A DNA stretch of 64,000 nt from a virus. Below are positions 48,128 to 56,410 of the stretch, piece by piece. Location: positions 62,001 through 126,000 of the IMG/VR virus record IMGVR_UViG_3300042389_001027. One strand, 5' to 3'. The notes beneath the pieces are model-generated. The model was not told the DNA's origin. It did no database searches and was given only the letters and a program-made list of their open reading frames with translations. A program made the position numbers and the translations under genes. The stretch's first letter is position 1. Every line of letters begins with the position of its first letter.

Positions 48128-49153
48128 ATGTCTCACGACTTAGAAATCAAAGCAAATGGGGAGGCGAAGTTTGCGTACGCAGACCGAGAAGCCCCTTGGC
48201 ACAGACTCGGCAAGCCCATGAAGGGTCTCCAAACAATGGATGCCATGTTGGAGGCAGCGGAAGCGGACTACCAAGTGATTCTCACAAAGGTCGCAGCGGT
48301 AAACGAAGATGGCGAGTTCATCTTGGATGTGAACGGTAAGCCCGTCATCATTGACGACAGTCGGGCAACAGTCCGTGCGAATACCGATGGCACCTACGAT
48401 TCGTTGGCAACCGTAGGCAACCGTTACGAAGTGCGTCAGAACCGTGAGGTTCTAGAGCGTGCGTTGGCAGTTGTCGGAGCGAGCAAGGGCGACGCAGTGA
48501 TTGACACTTGCGGAGTTCTCCGTGGCGGTGCGAGATTCTTCTCCACTATTGACCTCGGCTCTCTCGTCATTGACCCAATGGGCGTGAATGACCGTATCGC
48601 ACGGTTCCTTGTCGTATCCACGGGTCACGACGGCGTGTGGCCAATCCGTTATGCGAATACCGACATTCGTGCGGTGTGTCAGAACACTGTGATTATGGGT
48701 CTCCGTTCAGCGGAGCGCACATTCACGGCACGACACACTCGTAATGTGGATACCGCACTTGACGACGCTCAGACCGTTCTCCGAATGAACACCGAATGGG
48801 CGAGAGAGTTCAAGGCAACCGCAGAGCGAATGCTCACAATCCCAGTCCCCCAAGCATCATTTGCGATTGACAAGGTTCTCAATACCGTATTCCCTAAGAA
48901 GTCGGATGAGACAGACCGTCAGCGCAAGAACCGTGACGAGAATCTTTCACTCGTGCGTTCGCTCTATGCGAATGAGCGCAATGCGGGAGGATTCGGTTAC
49001 AACGGTTGGTCTATCTACAACACTGTTGTGGAATACCTTGACCACTGGCGTGACGACGACAAGATTGCGATGGCAACAGCATCCATGGATGACAACTCGT
49101 GGGTCACACGCAAGAAGTTGGAAACACAGAACGCAGTGCTCGCACTCGTCTAA
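48128..49153 (+). CDS. DUF932 (phage/plasmid-like TIGR03299) protein
   Basis: 341 residues. Motifs PWHRLGKPM, VGNRYEVRQN, GGARFFSTIDLG, VVSTGHDGVWPIRYANTDIR and VCQNT are diagnostic of the DUF932/LGT family common in phages and plasmids; function is unknown. Its codon use is strongly biased, typical of a highly expressed early gene. Confidence 0.9.
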   Translation: MSHDLEIKANGEAKFAYADREAPWHRLGKPMKGLQTMDAMLEAAEADYQVILTKVAAVNEDGEFILDVNGKPVIIDDSRATVRANTDGTYDSLATVGNRYEVRQNREVLERALAVVGASKGDAVIDTCGVLRGGARFFSTIDLGSLVIDPMGVNDRIARFLVVSTGHDGVWPIRYANTDIRAVCQNTVIMGLRSAERTFTARHTRNVDTALDDAQTVLRMNTEWAREFKATAERMLTIPVPQASFAIDKVLNTVFPKKSDETDRQRKNRDENLSLVRSLYANERNAGGFGYNGWSIYNTVVEYLDHWRDDDKIAMATASMDDNSWVTRKKLETQNAVLALV

Positions 49154-49188
49154 CCAGCACCAATCGCCCAGCCCCCCAAAAGGCGAAG

Positions 49189-49222
49189 CAAGAGCGTCAT
49201 TCCCTAGCGGAGTGGCGCTCTT
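49189..49222 (+). terminator. Hairpin terminator
   Basis: AGAGCGTCATTCC and GGAGTGGCGCTCT arms (with G-T pairs), loop CTAGC, then TTTG. Confidence 0.65.
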
Positions 49223-49254
49223 TGCTATGTCGGCGACTGTAACATTACTCAATC

Positions 49255-49719
49255 ATGTCGGATGAAAAACCTTACGACCAAGACGACGAACACAAAGAAC
49301 TCATACCAATCGTCTTGCCATACCCGCCGACCGAAAACAACATTTATGAACTAGTGCGTTACATGACCGATGCCGACAGGAGAGACGAAGTGATAAACCA
49401 GACGGTGCGGGACTACCTTGATGAACTGTTTGATGAGTTCGGGGAAGACTGCGTCGTGCCAATCTTGTCGTACGTTCAGTTGGAAATGGGGTGGGACTTG
49501 GAAATCCTGATGGACAAACGGGATACCGAGGATGCGCTGATGAAAAACCACAGCATCTTTGATGATGAAATCTGGCGAAAAGTTCTAAATACCCGTGCGG
49601 TGAACGAGTTTCATCACGCCGTCTATCGGCTTAGTCAAACCTATCTGAATGATGCGATTGCGGAGGTGTTGATGAAGGAAGAACTTCGCACCCCTCCAGA
49701 GGGTGACCTTCCAAACTGA
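49255..49719 (+). CDS. Hypothetical acidic protein
   Basis: 154 residues, helical, acidic (DDEHKELIPIVLPYPPTENN). No shared leader; ATG just after CTCAATC. No family recognised. Confidence 0.65.
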   Translation: MSDEKPYDQDDEHKELIPIVLPYPPTENNIYELVRYMTDADRRDEVINQTVRDYLDELFDEFGEDCVVPILSYVQLEMGWDLEILMDKRDTEDALMKNHSIFDDEIWRKVLNTRAVNEFHHAVYRLSQTYLNDAIAEVLMKEELRTPPEGDLPN

Positions 49720-49798
49720 TGTGCTCAACGACATCTGGGTCGTAGAGAGTCCCGCACGCATCACACTTTACGAGATGCTCACGACGCCGATTCGCCAT
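49631..49798 (-). CDS. Possible C2H2-type zinc-finger protein
   Basis: 55 residues: KCDACGTLYDPDVVEHISLE then GH, i.e. C-x2-C-x12-H-x5-H. It overlaps the convergent + gene by 89 bases and the gene upstream by 20, which weakens it, but the finger spacing is convincing. Confidence 0.4.
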   Translation of the reverse strand: MANRRREHLVKCDACGTLYDPDVVEHISLEGHPLEGCEVLPSSTPPQSHHSDRFD

Positions 49799-50021
49799 CT
49801 TCACCCTCGTACAGACGCAGCGTCACTTTGATTGAGCCGTCGGCTTCTACGGAGTTGACCTCCAAGCCGAGGGTTTCCAACAGAATGTCGGTTAGTTCTG
49901 ACATTTCTTCTGCTAGTTCCTCAACATCATCATCGCTCATCTCGTCATCTGCTCCGATGCTGACAAGCACATCAACGATTGTCTCGTAAATCTTTATTTT
50001 GGCTTCAGGTCCTGTAGTCAC
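49779..50021 (-). CDS. Hypothetical acidic protein
   Basis: 80 residues. Acidic helix (DDEMSDDDVEELAEEMSELT) followed by a beta hairpin (EADGSIKVTLRLYEGEDG). The gene is divergent from ssb. No family recognised. Confidence 0.65.
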   Translation of the reverse strand: MTTGPEAKIKIYETIVDVLVSIGADDEMSDDDVEELAEEMSELTDILLETLGLEVNSVEADGSIKVTLRLYEGEDGESAS

Positions 50022-50105
50022 TTGTTTTTTCTATCACACAATGCTAGGCTGGCGTCGCACCTTCGGGACTTCCGAGGGTCAACTCACACAAGGAGAATCC
50101 GTACT

Positions 50106-50570
50106 ATGGCGACAGCCCCAGTAACATTGGTCGGGCGTTTGACCCAAGACCCCGAACTCAAGTTCCTCGGTAATGGAACACCCAAACTGAGTTTTTCACT
50201 CGCAGTCAACCATTTTTGGAAAGACGCAAGTGGCGAAACACAGGAAAAGACCCACTTCTTCAATGTCATCGCATGGCGAAACATGGCGGAAGACGCAGCG
50301 GCAATCTTGGAAAAAGGACTTCAGGTCATTGTCCAAGGTCGTCTTGAGCAGGAATCATGGGATGACAAGGACACAGGCAAGAAGCAGTCCCGTGTCGTGA
50401 TTCTCGCAGACGAGATTGGCGCAACTGTGCGTGGCATCTCGGCGGTTTCCCGCAAGGCGAGCGGCGAAGGCGGCGCATCTTCAGGCGGGGCTCGTGCGGG
50501 CTCAGCAGTTGCGAAGGCGCAAGCAAAGGTCGCACCAAAGGTCGTTGAGGAAGAAGACGAACCATTCTGA
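50106..50570 (+). CDS. ssb: Single-stranded DNA-binding protein
   Basis: 154 residues, AAGGAG before the ATG. OB-fold motifs TLVGRLTQDPELKFLGNGTP, FSLAVNHFW, THFFNVIAWRNMAEDAA, VIVQGRLEQESW and an acidic EEEDEPF tail for partner binding. It should protect ssDNA in replication and recombination. Confidence 0.95.
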   Translation: MATAPVTLVGRLTQDPELKFLGNGTPKLSFSLAVNHFWKDASGETQEKTHFFNVIAWRNMAEDAAAILEKGLQVIVQGRLEQESWDDKDTGKKQSRVVILADEIGATVRGISAVSRKASGEGGASSGGARAGSAVAKAQAKVAPKVVEEEDEPF

Positions 50571-50614
50571 TAACCGTCAAACCGCATCTGTGAGTGCGGT
50601 ACGGTAACAATAAG

Positions 50615-50650
50615 AAAACCCCACCCGTCTGATGGCGAGTGGGGTTTCTT
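50615..50650. terminator. Bidirectional terminator
   Basis: AAACCCCAC and GTGGGGTTT arms between convergent genes. Confidence 0.7.
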
Positions 50651-50671
50651 GCTGTTTAGGGTTGGCGTTGA

Positions 50672-51373
50672 TTAGCGTGCTGGGAAGTCTCGGATTAGTA
50701 CCGACTCCTTGTCCATCGTGTCCCTGCCAAGAACATGGATTTCTGTGTTGTTGTAGTTCCAAGTCTCACGAACATGATGGTGACCGCAGACATGAAGGTC
50801 AGGGTTGACCTTTTGCTGTAGTTCCAACACGAGTTCACGCTGAGCAACCGATACGGGAATGTCATCTTTGTATGTGAGTTGCTTTCCGTATGGTGCTTCG
50901 TGGGTGATGAGGACATCTACTTTGTCGTTGCTCACTTCGTCTAAGTGATACGGGTTGATGAGTTCTTGCTTCCAGAATGAATGACCCAACTCTCGCTGTT
51001 TCCAGTCCACGCTGTACGCACCGCCGTAGCCCATGAATGTGTACCCGTTGATGTCAAAACGACACCCTCGTGGTATCCACTTGACCCACTTGTCAGGGGT
51101 AGGGATAGGGGTATGGTCGCCGTGTTCCTCTCGGAGTTTGTCCAAAAGGTCGTGGTTCTCATGGTTGCCGTCTATCCACAAGATAGGAATGTTGTTGTGT
51201 TCTGCGAGCAGACTCGCCCGTGCGATGAACTTACGCCCAAACGCTAGGTGAACCCAGTAGCCGAAGTCGCCACACGCAATGATGGTGTCAACATCGTTCT
51301 TCTTTGCATGGCGGAATAGCCAGTTCAGATGGCTCATGTTTCCATGAATGTCACCTGCGAACATGATTCTCAT
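50672..51373 (-). CDS. Calcineurin-like metallophosphoesterase
   Basis: 233 residues. Metal ligands: AGDIHGNM (D-x-H), ACGDFG, WIDGNHENH, THEAPYG, CGHHHV. Different from the protein at 18500. Similar phage enzymes include nucleotide or RNA phosphodiesterases; the substrate is not visible. Expressed from a CACCCC-class promoter. Confidence 0.88.
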   Translation of the reverse strand: MRIMFAGDIHGNMSHLNWLFRHAKKNDVDTIIACGDFGYWVHLAFGRKFIARASLLAEHNNIPILWIDGNHENHDLLDKLREEHGDHTPIPTPDKWVKWIPRGCRFDINGYTFMGYGGAYSVDWKQRELGHSFWKQELINPYHLDEVSNDKVDVLITHEAPYGKQLTYKDDIPVSVAQRELVLELQQKVNPDLHVCGHHHVRETWNYNNTEIHVLGRDTMDKESVLIRDFPAR

Positions 51374-51415
51374 TTATTGTCACCTCCTCGGTGCTCTAGT
51401 AGTTCTATAACCATA

Positions 51416-51444
51416 AGTATAGCAAGGGGGTGTAACATTTGCAA
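51416..51444 (-). promoter_or_regulatory. CACCCC-class promoter TTGCAA-17-TATACT
   Basis: Spacer ATGTTACACCCCCTTGC; an SOS-like box lies 13 bases upstream. Confidence 0.83.
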
Positions 51445-51456
51445 CTCCTAGATTTC

Positions 51457-51470
51457 AGAACATTTGTTCG
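51457..51470. promoter_or_regulatory. LexA/SOS-like box
   Basis: AGAACATTTGTTCG between two divergent genes, directly before TATAAC and the GTG start at 51485. Confidence 0.65.
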
Positions 51471-51484
51471 TATAACATCATCAT

Positions 51485-51889
51485 GTGACACGGATTTCAG
51501 ACCAACTACCTGACGACATTATTTACCTGATTCGGAACATCAGTGAGGGAAACATCACAGATGCCGAAATGGAAGGTATTCTCCCAGATTTCTATGTGCG
51601 GGTAGCCGTCGTAGATGAGGGCAAAAACCTCCCCGTAAGCCCAGAAACGCACGACAAGGCTGCGGCTTGGATTGAGAAGCAGCGGGGCTTCCAGAAGCGT
51701 GCATCGGAGGCTTGGGCTGTCCTGCAGCGGGCGGAACCCATAGATGCGGTCGCCGTCGGCAAGGGAGGGAATCTTCCCGAATGGTTTGGCTACACATGGA
51801 CATCAAACTTGATGTTTGATTGGGCAACAAACCTGCATCTTGCTGTTTTTGATGCGGAAAAATACATTTCCGAACGAGGATTGCGTTAA
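51485..51889 (+). CDS. Hypothetical protein under a possible SOS box
   Basis: 134 residues starting at a GTG, about ten bases after a TATAAC box, so possibly leaderless. Helical (DDIIYLIRNISEGNITDAEM) with a Trp-rich second half. No family recognised. Confidence 0.65.
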   Translation: MTRISDQLPDDIIYLIRNISEGNITDAEMEGILPDFYVRVAVVDEGKNLPVSPETHDKAAAWIEKQRGFQKRASEAWAVLQRAEPIDAVAVGKGGNLPEWFGYTWTSNLMFDWATNLHLAVFDAEKYISERGLR

Positions 51890-51890
51890 G

Positions 51891-53048
51891 TCAGAACAGT
51901 TGAGGCTGATGGTCGGGTATTTCTGCGATTCGCTTCTCCGCCAACTTCGCATACTCGGGATTTAACTCAAACCCGATGCCATCCCTGCCCAACCGCTTTG
52001 CGACCGCCAGCGTTGTCCCAGAGCCCGCAAACGGGTCAAGTACGACACACGGGGCTACTGGGGCATCGCATGAGCACGTTGCCTCCCAGCCGACGGTGAA
52101 CGTTGGGACTGTGTGTTTGAGGGTTGAGCCATCTTCCAGACCAGTTCGTCGCATCCCTTGTTCGTTGATGTCGTACTGCCCAGCCCCCTGTGCTGACCAT
52201 GCCTGAAGGATTGGTTCGCCCTTCTCTGTCAGTCGGACATACGGATTCCCGCACTTGGAACAGCAACCTTTCTCAGATGTGCCTGCAAGAATGCACGGCT
52301 CAACGAGGTCGTGAGGGAAAGTTGCGAAATGCGCCCCTTTGTACGGCTTCGTGTTGATTGTCCAGACGGACCTGCGGTTCTTCATCGCTCCAACGGTGTA
52401 GTTCGCTGAAGACGAGTTCGCCTCTGTCCCTCGCCGCGAGTCCCGTCGTGCGCCACGGTTGTCGCCCGCCCAGATGGCTGGCTCCTTGATGGCTTCCGCA
52501 TCGTAGAAGTACCTGGGTTTCTTTGCGAGGAGGAAGATGTATTCGTGTGATGTGGTGCAACGGTCAGTCACGCTTGACGGCATCGCATTCGGTTTGTTCC
52601 AAATGATGTCTTGTCGCAAATACCAGCCAGCATCTTGGAGCGCAAATGCTACTCGCCATGGGATGCCCATGAGGTCTTTTGGTTTTAAACCGTCGGGTGT
52701 GGACTTATGGAGTGTCCCAATGATTGTTCCAAGTGAAGTTGCCTGTTTGGAGTTCGGGTCAACGTTCGCTGAGCCGTCTGCGTTCCGCCCTTTGCCTGAG
52801 CCCGCATAACTGTCTCCGAGATTCAGCCAGAGAGTCCCGTCGTCACGAAGTACACGATGTATCTCTTTGAATACCTCAAGCATCGCAGCGACGAACTCTT
52901 GAGGTGATGGCTCCTGTCCGATTTGTCCTTCGTGTCCGTAATCACGCAACCCGAAGTACGGGGGTGATGTGACGACGCAGTGTACGGATTTGTCAGGTAG
53001 ATGCGAAAGTCCTGTTCGGCAATCGCTAACAATCAGTTGTGTGGTCAA
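51891..53048 (-). CDS. N4/N6 DNA methyltransferase, orphan
   Basis: 385 residues. Catalytic motif [12 protein letters not shown] (about 28-39) comes before the SAM motif DPFAGSGTT (about 346-354), the beta-class order. The middle, variable part has a zinc-like CCSKCG ... CSCD. No restriction gene nearby, so it likely protects phage DNA or acts in regulation. Recognition sequence unknown. Confidence 0.92.
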   Translation of the reverse strand: MTTQLIVSDCRTGLSHLPDKSVHCVVTSPPYFGLRDYGHEGQIGQEPSPQEFVAAMLEVFKEIHRVLRDDGTLWLNLGDSYAGSGKGRNADGSANVDPNSKQATSLGTIIGTLHKSTPDGLKPKDLMGIPWRVAFALQDAGWYLRQDIIWNKPNAMPSSVTDRCTTSHEYIFLLAKKPRYFYDAEAIKEPAIWAGDNRGARRDSRRGTEANSSSANYTVGAMKNRRSVWTINTKPYKGAHFATFPHDLVEPCILAGTSEKGCCSKCGNPYVRLTEKGEPILQAWSAQGAGQYDINEQGMRRTGLEDGSTLKHTVPTFTVGWEATCSCDAPVAPCVVLDPFAGSGTTLAVAKRLGRDGIGFELNPEYAKLAEKRIAEIPDHQPQLF

Positions 53049-53054
53049 GTTTCT

Positions 53055-53393
53055 CTATTTTCTAGTGAACCACTTCAGTACTCGTGCCCGAAGCGAAGGA
53101 TTAACAATGTCGTTTGCCTTCACCACATTAGCGGTTTTTTCAATGATTTCCTTGATTCCTTCAGGCACGCTTGCGGTGACTTCAACTTTGATGTCGGCTT
53201 TCGCAGTGGATGTCTTCGGCGACTGTGTTTTCACGACTGTCTTCGCTGCGGGACGCTTACGCGGCTCAGCACTCTTCTGCGGCACAACTTTCTTCGCGGA
53301 TGCCTTCTTCGCACCCGCTTTCTTCGCAGCGGTTTTCTTCGCAACTGCTTTCTTCGCGGCTGGTTTCTTTTTGGGTTGCTTGCTTTCGTTCAT
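53055..53393 (-). CDS. Histone H1/HU-tail-like basic protein
   Basis: 112 residues from the ATG at 53393 (a GTG at 53444 is an alternative). Residues 5-65 are a Lys/Ala/Pro-rich tail (KKKPAAKKAVAKKTAAKKAG) like the C-terminal tails of actinobacterial HupB and histone H1; the rest is a short helical domain. It should bind DNA without specificity and may compact phage or host DNA. Confidence 0.75.
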   Translation of the reverse strand: MNESKQPKKKPAAKKAVAKKTAAKKAGAKKASAKKVVPQKSAEPRKRPAAKTVVKTQSPKTSTAKADIKVEVTASVPEGIKEIIEKTANVVKANDIVNPSLRARVLKWFTRK

Positions 53394-53468
53394 AACACGC
53401 AACAGTAGTACGAACTTCGTTTTCGTAAGAGCACTTTCGGTCACATTTTATGAGATAGGGTTACATTC

Positions 53469-54086
53469 ATGGATGCGTATCCAACAACTCTTGACAAAGT
53501 CGCCCTGGTAGTAGAAGCAGCGAAAGTCGCAAAATCAGATGCGGTAAAACTGAACGGAATCGGGGAGGACATCAACCTTAACTTGTTCGGGTGGCGGGAC
53601 TCCTCGCTGGTCGTCATCGCTCAGATGCTTGACAGCAGTCAGATTCCAAAAGACGAACGGTTCGCCAAAGTCGTGAATGCGCTTTGTATTATCAGACAAG
53701 GTTGGCAAGTTGATGGATTTACGATGGTTGCGGAAGCGTTTTGCTCACTTTTGCCGTCGGACACGAGGGGCAAAGACCTTGCGGCGCAGTTCGCCGAGAA
53801 GGATTCGCCTGTGATGGAGTGCCTCTCGTTCACGCACGTATCGCACAAAGATGCGCTCTTCGTAACAGTCCCGTACACGTGCGTTCCGCCTCGCACGGTC
53901 ATATACAAGACCCCGCTGAAGTACTCTGGTTACGAGGGTGTGCTCCGTGATAGAAAGTATCCCGCTGCGATGGGGAAGGCTCTTGACCTCCCGATTAGCG
54001 AGTCGGTGGTTGAGGATGGCGATGTGTTTCATGCCGTTCTCGCTGAGGGGTTGGCTGACGAAGGGTTTGATGTTCATTATCTTTAG
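53469..54086 (+). CDS. Hypothetical protein
   Basis: 205 residues, probably leaderless (TTACAT just before the ATG). Alpha/beta, includes SHKDALFVTVPYTCVPPRTV. No family recognised. Many small phages carry a similar-sized protein at this place, but I cannot assign it. Confidence 0.68.
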   Translation: MDAYPTTLDKVALVVEAAKVAKSDAVKLNGIGEDINLNLFGWRDSSLVVIAQMLDSSQIPKDERFAKVVNALCIIRQGWQVDGFTMVAEAFCSLLPSDTRGKDLAAQFAEKDSPVMECLSFTHVSHKDALFVTVPYTCVPPRTVIYKTPLKYSGYEGVLRDRKYPAAMGKALDLPISESVVEDGDVFHAVLAEGLADEGFDVHYL

Positions 54087-54090
54087 TTTC

Positions 54091-54120
54091 TTGACATAAC
54101 ACATCTGTTATGTGTATAAT
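54091..54120 (+). promoter_or_regulatory. Strong promoter TTGACA-18-TATAAT with palindromic operator
   Basis: ACATAACA-CATC-TGTTATGT, a perfect 8-bp inverted repeat (54094-54113), overlaps the -35 and spacer. The same core TAACACATCTGTTA is at 56518-56546. Confidence 0.88.
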
Positions 54121-54126
54121 GTAAAA

Positions 54127-54197
54127 AGCAGGCGTCTCCTTTCCGCCTGTGCCAAGACCCCCTCCGACTTCATGTGGTGGGGGTTTTTGGTTTTTTG
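54127..54197 (+). ncRNA. Short hairpin RNA with anti-Shine-Dalgarno-like loop
   Basis: Between a consensus promoter and a terminator lies about 70 nt without an ORF. The first hairpin is GCAGGCG / CGCCTGT with the nine-base loop TCTCCTTTC, which is complementary to GAAAGG(A/AGA) in the shared leader and close to the 16S rRNA anti-SD tail. The second hairpin is the terminator. A trans-acting RNA is the simplest reading; it has not been tested. Confidence 0.6.
54156..54197 (+). terminator. Rho-independent terminator
   Basis: ACCCCCTCC / GGTGGGGGT arms, then TTTTTGGTTTTTT. Confidence 0.9.
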
Positions 54198-54240
54198 ACA
54201 ATGCTTGACTTCATGAACTAGATTGGGTAAGTTTAGATAC

Positions 54241-54537
54241 ATGAACTACTACACCAATAAACAGCACCCAAACTACTACTACAGCATTCGCACTTTCGTA
54301 AGGGTCACCTTTTGGGGAGGTGTGGCAGTCGGTCTCTTCGTGGGGGCAGGCGTACTCGGAGAAAAACTGGCAGACGACCCACGACCCAAATGTGATGTGA
54401 CAGTCAATGTGGATTTCACATGGGTCAATAACGGCACAACATGGGTTGACCTCACAATGTGCCAAAACCCGAACAACGGGATTTTCCTTGAGCCCGACGG
54501 AACATGGCGTTGGTACGACCCAGAGTTGGATAACTGA
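54241..54537 (+). CDS. Small membrane protein
   Basis: 98 residues from the ATG at 54241, perhaps leaderless (TTGACT-17-TAAGTT upstream). One TM helix (about 22-42), then a Cys-containing extracytoplasmic domain (CDVTVNVDFTWVNNGTTWVD). Function unknown. Confidence 0.65.
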   Translation: MNYYTNKQHPNYYYSIRTFVRVTFWGGVAVGLFVGAGVLGEKLADDPRPKCDVTVNVDFTWVNNGTTWVDLTMCQNPNNGIFLEPDGTWRWYDPELDN

Positions 54538-54551
54538 GTAGACTGCGAGAC

Positions 54552-54884
54552 ATGACAATGGACATGGACACATACCAGCAACAAGCATCCACCACAGCGA
54601 AGTACCCCGAAAGCACAGGCTTGATTTACTGCGTGCTCGGGCTCGCATCCGAAGCAGGTGAAGTCGCTGGCAAACTGAAGAAAGCCATCCGTGACGAGAA
54701 CGGCGTCCTGTCGGAGTCCCGCAAGGAAGACTTGCTCGCGGAACTCGGCGATGTGCTCTGGTACTGCGCGATGACCGCGATGGAACTTGATGCGACGCTC
54801 TCCTCGGTCGCTGAGGCAAATCTCAACAAACTGTTTGACCGCAAAGACCGTGGTGTCATCGGGGGCGATGGGGACAAGCGGTGA
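54552..54884 (+). CDS. MazG-like nucleotide pyrophosphohydrolase
   Basis: 110 residues. The Mg-binding EExxE/ExxD layout is seen: GLASEAGEVAGKLKKAIRD and LLAELGDVLWYCA. MazG-type enzymes hydrolyse dNTPs or (p)ppGpp-like nucleotides; phage copies can tune the nucleotide pool or the stringent response. Confidence 0.88.
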   Translation: MTMDMDTYQQQASTTAKYPESTGLIYCVLGLASEAGEVAGKLKKAIRDENGVLSESRKEDLLAELGDVLWYCAMTAMELDATLSSVAEANLNKLFDRKDRGVIGGDGDKR

Positions 54885-54949
54885 AAGCCTTCATTTCCGT
54901 CATTGCCGTGCTTGGCATGGTTTTGCTGATTGGAATGCGAAATGACTGA
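54881..54949 (+). CDS. 22-residue hydrophobic peptide
   Basis: GTG overlapping the mazG stop (GTGA) and ending across the next start. The sequence is a single hydrophobic helix (FISVIAVLGMVLLIGM). Coupled start and stop favour translation. Confidence 0.4.
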   Translation: MKAFISVIAVLGMVLLIGMRND

Positions 54950-55202
54950 CACAACTTGGACTTGGTTGCTGTTCGGAATGGAAATCATTGGTGTCACAGG
55001 AATGTGGTACGCAGGGAAAAAGATGTGGTGGGGCTGGCTCATCGTCATCCTCCACACCATCCCGTGGTTCATTTACGCCGTCACCCACAACAAGCCCGGA
55101 TTCGTCGCAATGTCATTGATGTGGTGGGCTGTTCACTGGCGGAACATGATTCGCTGGCGCAGGGAAGAGCGTTGGAGCAAGGCGGGGCTTGTGAGGGGAT
55201 GA
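54942..55202 (+). CDS. Small integral membrane protein (PnuC-like size)
   Basis: 86 residues. Three hydrophobic, Trp-rich helices (WTWLLFGMEIIGVTGMWYAG, WWGWLIVILHTIPWFIYA, GFVAMSLMWWAVHW) and a basic C-terminus. Such small phage membrane proteins resemble one repeat of PnuC-type transporters; unproven. Confidence 0.7.
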   Translation: MTDTTWTWLLFGMEIIGVTGMWYAGKKMWWGWLIVILHTIPWFIYAVTHNKPGFVAMSLMWWAVHWRNMIRWRREERWSKAGLVRG

Positions 55203-55206
55203 ACCC

Positions 55207-55716
55207 TCAGTCGCCCTCCTTCCACAACTTCTCCAACTCGTCGCGCTCCTCCGACTCCCGCTGGACGCGCTCCATGATTGCGTCAAACACACCACCCAAC
55301 CCGTCGGGGTTATCCAACTCCTCGCCCATGAGCCGCTGGATTTCCATGTGTGCGTCAAGTTCCTCGTCGGTCATAGCGTTCAGTTCACGCTCGTATGCGA
55401 CTTGCTGACCTGCGAACAGGAACATCTCCAACTGTAGGTCGTCAATCAACTTGAACTCCGAAATCATGTTGTTCAGATAAACCGCTGACGGAATGCGTTC
55501 TCCCGTACGAATGCTCTGTGCGATGTTGTGCCAAAACAGTTCCGTCTTGTACTCGTACAGTCTCACTAGGTCATCGGGGATGAAGTCATCCTGCCAATCC
55601 CATCCGTCAAGGTCAAAGTCCTTAGCCGATGGCACTCGGTCAGGGAAACGCTTCATGGATTCTGCCCGTAGAGCCCCATGACCGTCGTCGCCTTCATTAC
55701 TATCTATGTCAAACAT
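55207..55716 (-). CDS. Hypothetical acidic helical protein
   Basis: 169 residues, AAGGAAGG before the ATG. Acidic, helical (TELFWHNIAQSIRTGERIPS, TDEELDAHMEIQRLMGEELD). Its promoter is a composite element without any CACCCC site, which shows that the element can act alone. Confidence 0.68.
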   Translation of the reverse strand: MFDIDSNEGDDGHGALRAESMKRFPDRVPSAKDFDLDGWDWQDDFIPDDLVRLYEYKTELFWHNIAQSIRTGERIPSAVYLNNMISEFKLIDDLQLEMFLFAGQQVAYERELNAMTDEELDAHMEIQRLMGEELDNPDGLGGVFDAIMERVQRESEERDELEKLWKEGD

Positions 55717-55760
55717 TGTCTATACCTTCCTTGTTTATGCCCCCTCCGTGGGGGTCTATG

Positions 55761-55795
55761 TCTATAACGAACAAAGGTGGGGAAAGTGTGCGCTC
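55761..55795 (-). promoter_or_regulatory. Composite element acting as sole promoter
   Basis: GAGCGCACACTTT, N10, GTTCGTTATAGA on the minus strand; no CACCCC core nearby. Confidence 0.7.
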
Positions 55796-55824
55796 CCCAT
55801 CGGCTTGTAATACTAAAATGTTGT

Positions 55825-56007
55825 ATGGGAAAGAAAAAGAAATCATCAGGTTCGCAATCCACAGGTCGCACCCGTGTGAACCCCTTGACTGGTCAAGTGG
55901 AAACTGTGAGTGGGACAAAGGCTGGCAAACGACGGTCGTACCTCCCTGCTGGACACCCCCTCAGGACACACGACATTCAGGGCGCATCAAAGAAGAAAGA
56001 CAAGTAG
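55825..56007 (+). CDS. Small basic protein
   Basis: 60 residues from the ATG at 55825, five bases after TAAAAT, so leaderless. Very basic at both ends (MGKKKKSSGSQ, GASKKKDK). Possibly nucleic-acid binding. Confidence 0.65.
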   Translation: MGKKKKSSGSQSTGRTRVNPLTGQVETVSGTKAGKRRSYLPAGHPLRTHDIQGASKKKDK

Positions 56008-56017
56008 TCCCGCTCTC

Positions 56018-56179
56018 ATGATGCCCTCCTCATGGCGACCATCACCAGATAGCCGTATCGCTGTGCGCTTCGCACTCACGGGGCTTCTGGCGTTCTTCTC
56101 GTGGTTGTGCGGGGTTGTCTCGTTCGCACTTCTCTGTTGGGGTTCGTGGGTGTATTCACGCCGTCGGTCAGGTACATAG
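56018..56179 (+). CDS. Small membrane protein
   Basis: 53 residues; one long hydrophobic segment (about 19-44) and a basic tail RRRSGT. Ends overlapping a convergent gene by 12 bases. Weak translation signals. Confidence 0.5.
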   Translation: MMPSSWRPSPDSRIAVRFALTGLLAFFSWLCGVVSFALLCWGSWVYSRRRSGT

Positions 56180-56332
56180 TTCACAGTATTCATGGGGGTC
56201 GTGGTCGCATACTTCGTACCACACTTCCCATTCGTAATAGTCGTGGCTGTCAAGGTACTCTCGTACTTCCCTCTTAGCCTGTCGCCTGTGTTGCTTGACC
56301 TTGTGACGGTAATACAACAGTCCTAGTATCAC
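56168..56332 (-). CDS. Small protein with Cys/His-rich end
   Basis: 54 residues from a GTG. Basic helix (RHKVKQHRRQAKREVREYLD) then acidic, aromatic part ending CDHDPHEYCELC, a possible zinc site. Promoter about 190 bases upstream at 56518. Confidence 0.5.
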   Translation of the reverse strand: MILGLLYYRHKVKQHRRQAKREVREYLDSHDYYEWEVWYEVCDHDPHEYCELCT

Positions 56333-56410
56333 TTTGATACCCGTGAACTACCCGTGAGCATCTTGACGATGCGCCTGAGCGTCACTCTCCTTATCCAAGT
56401 CAAGTAGAGA

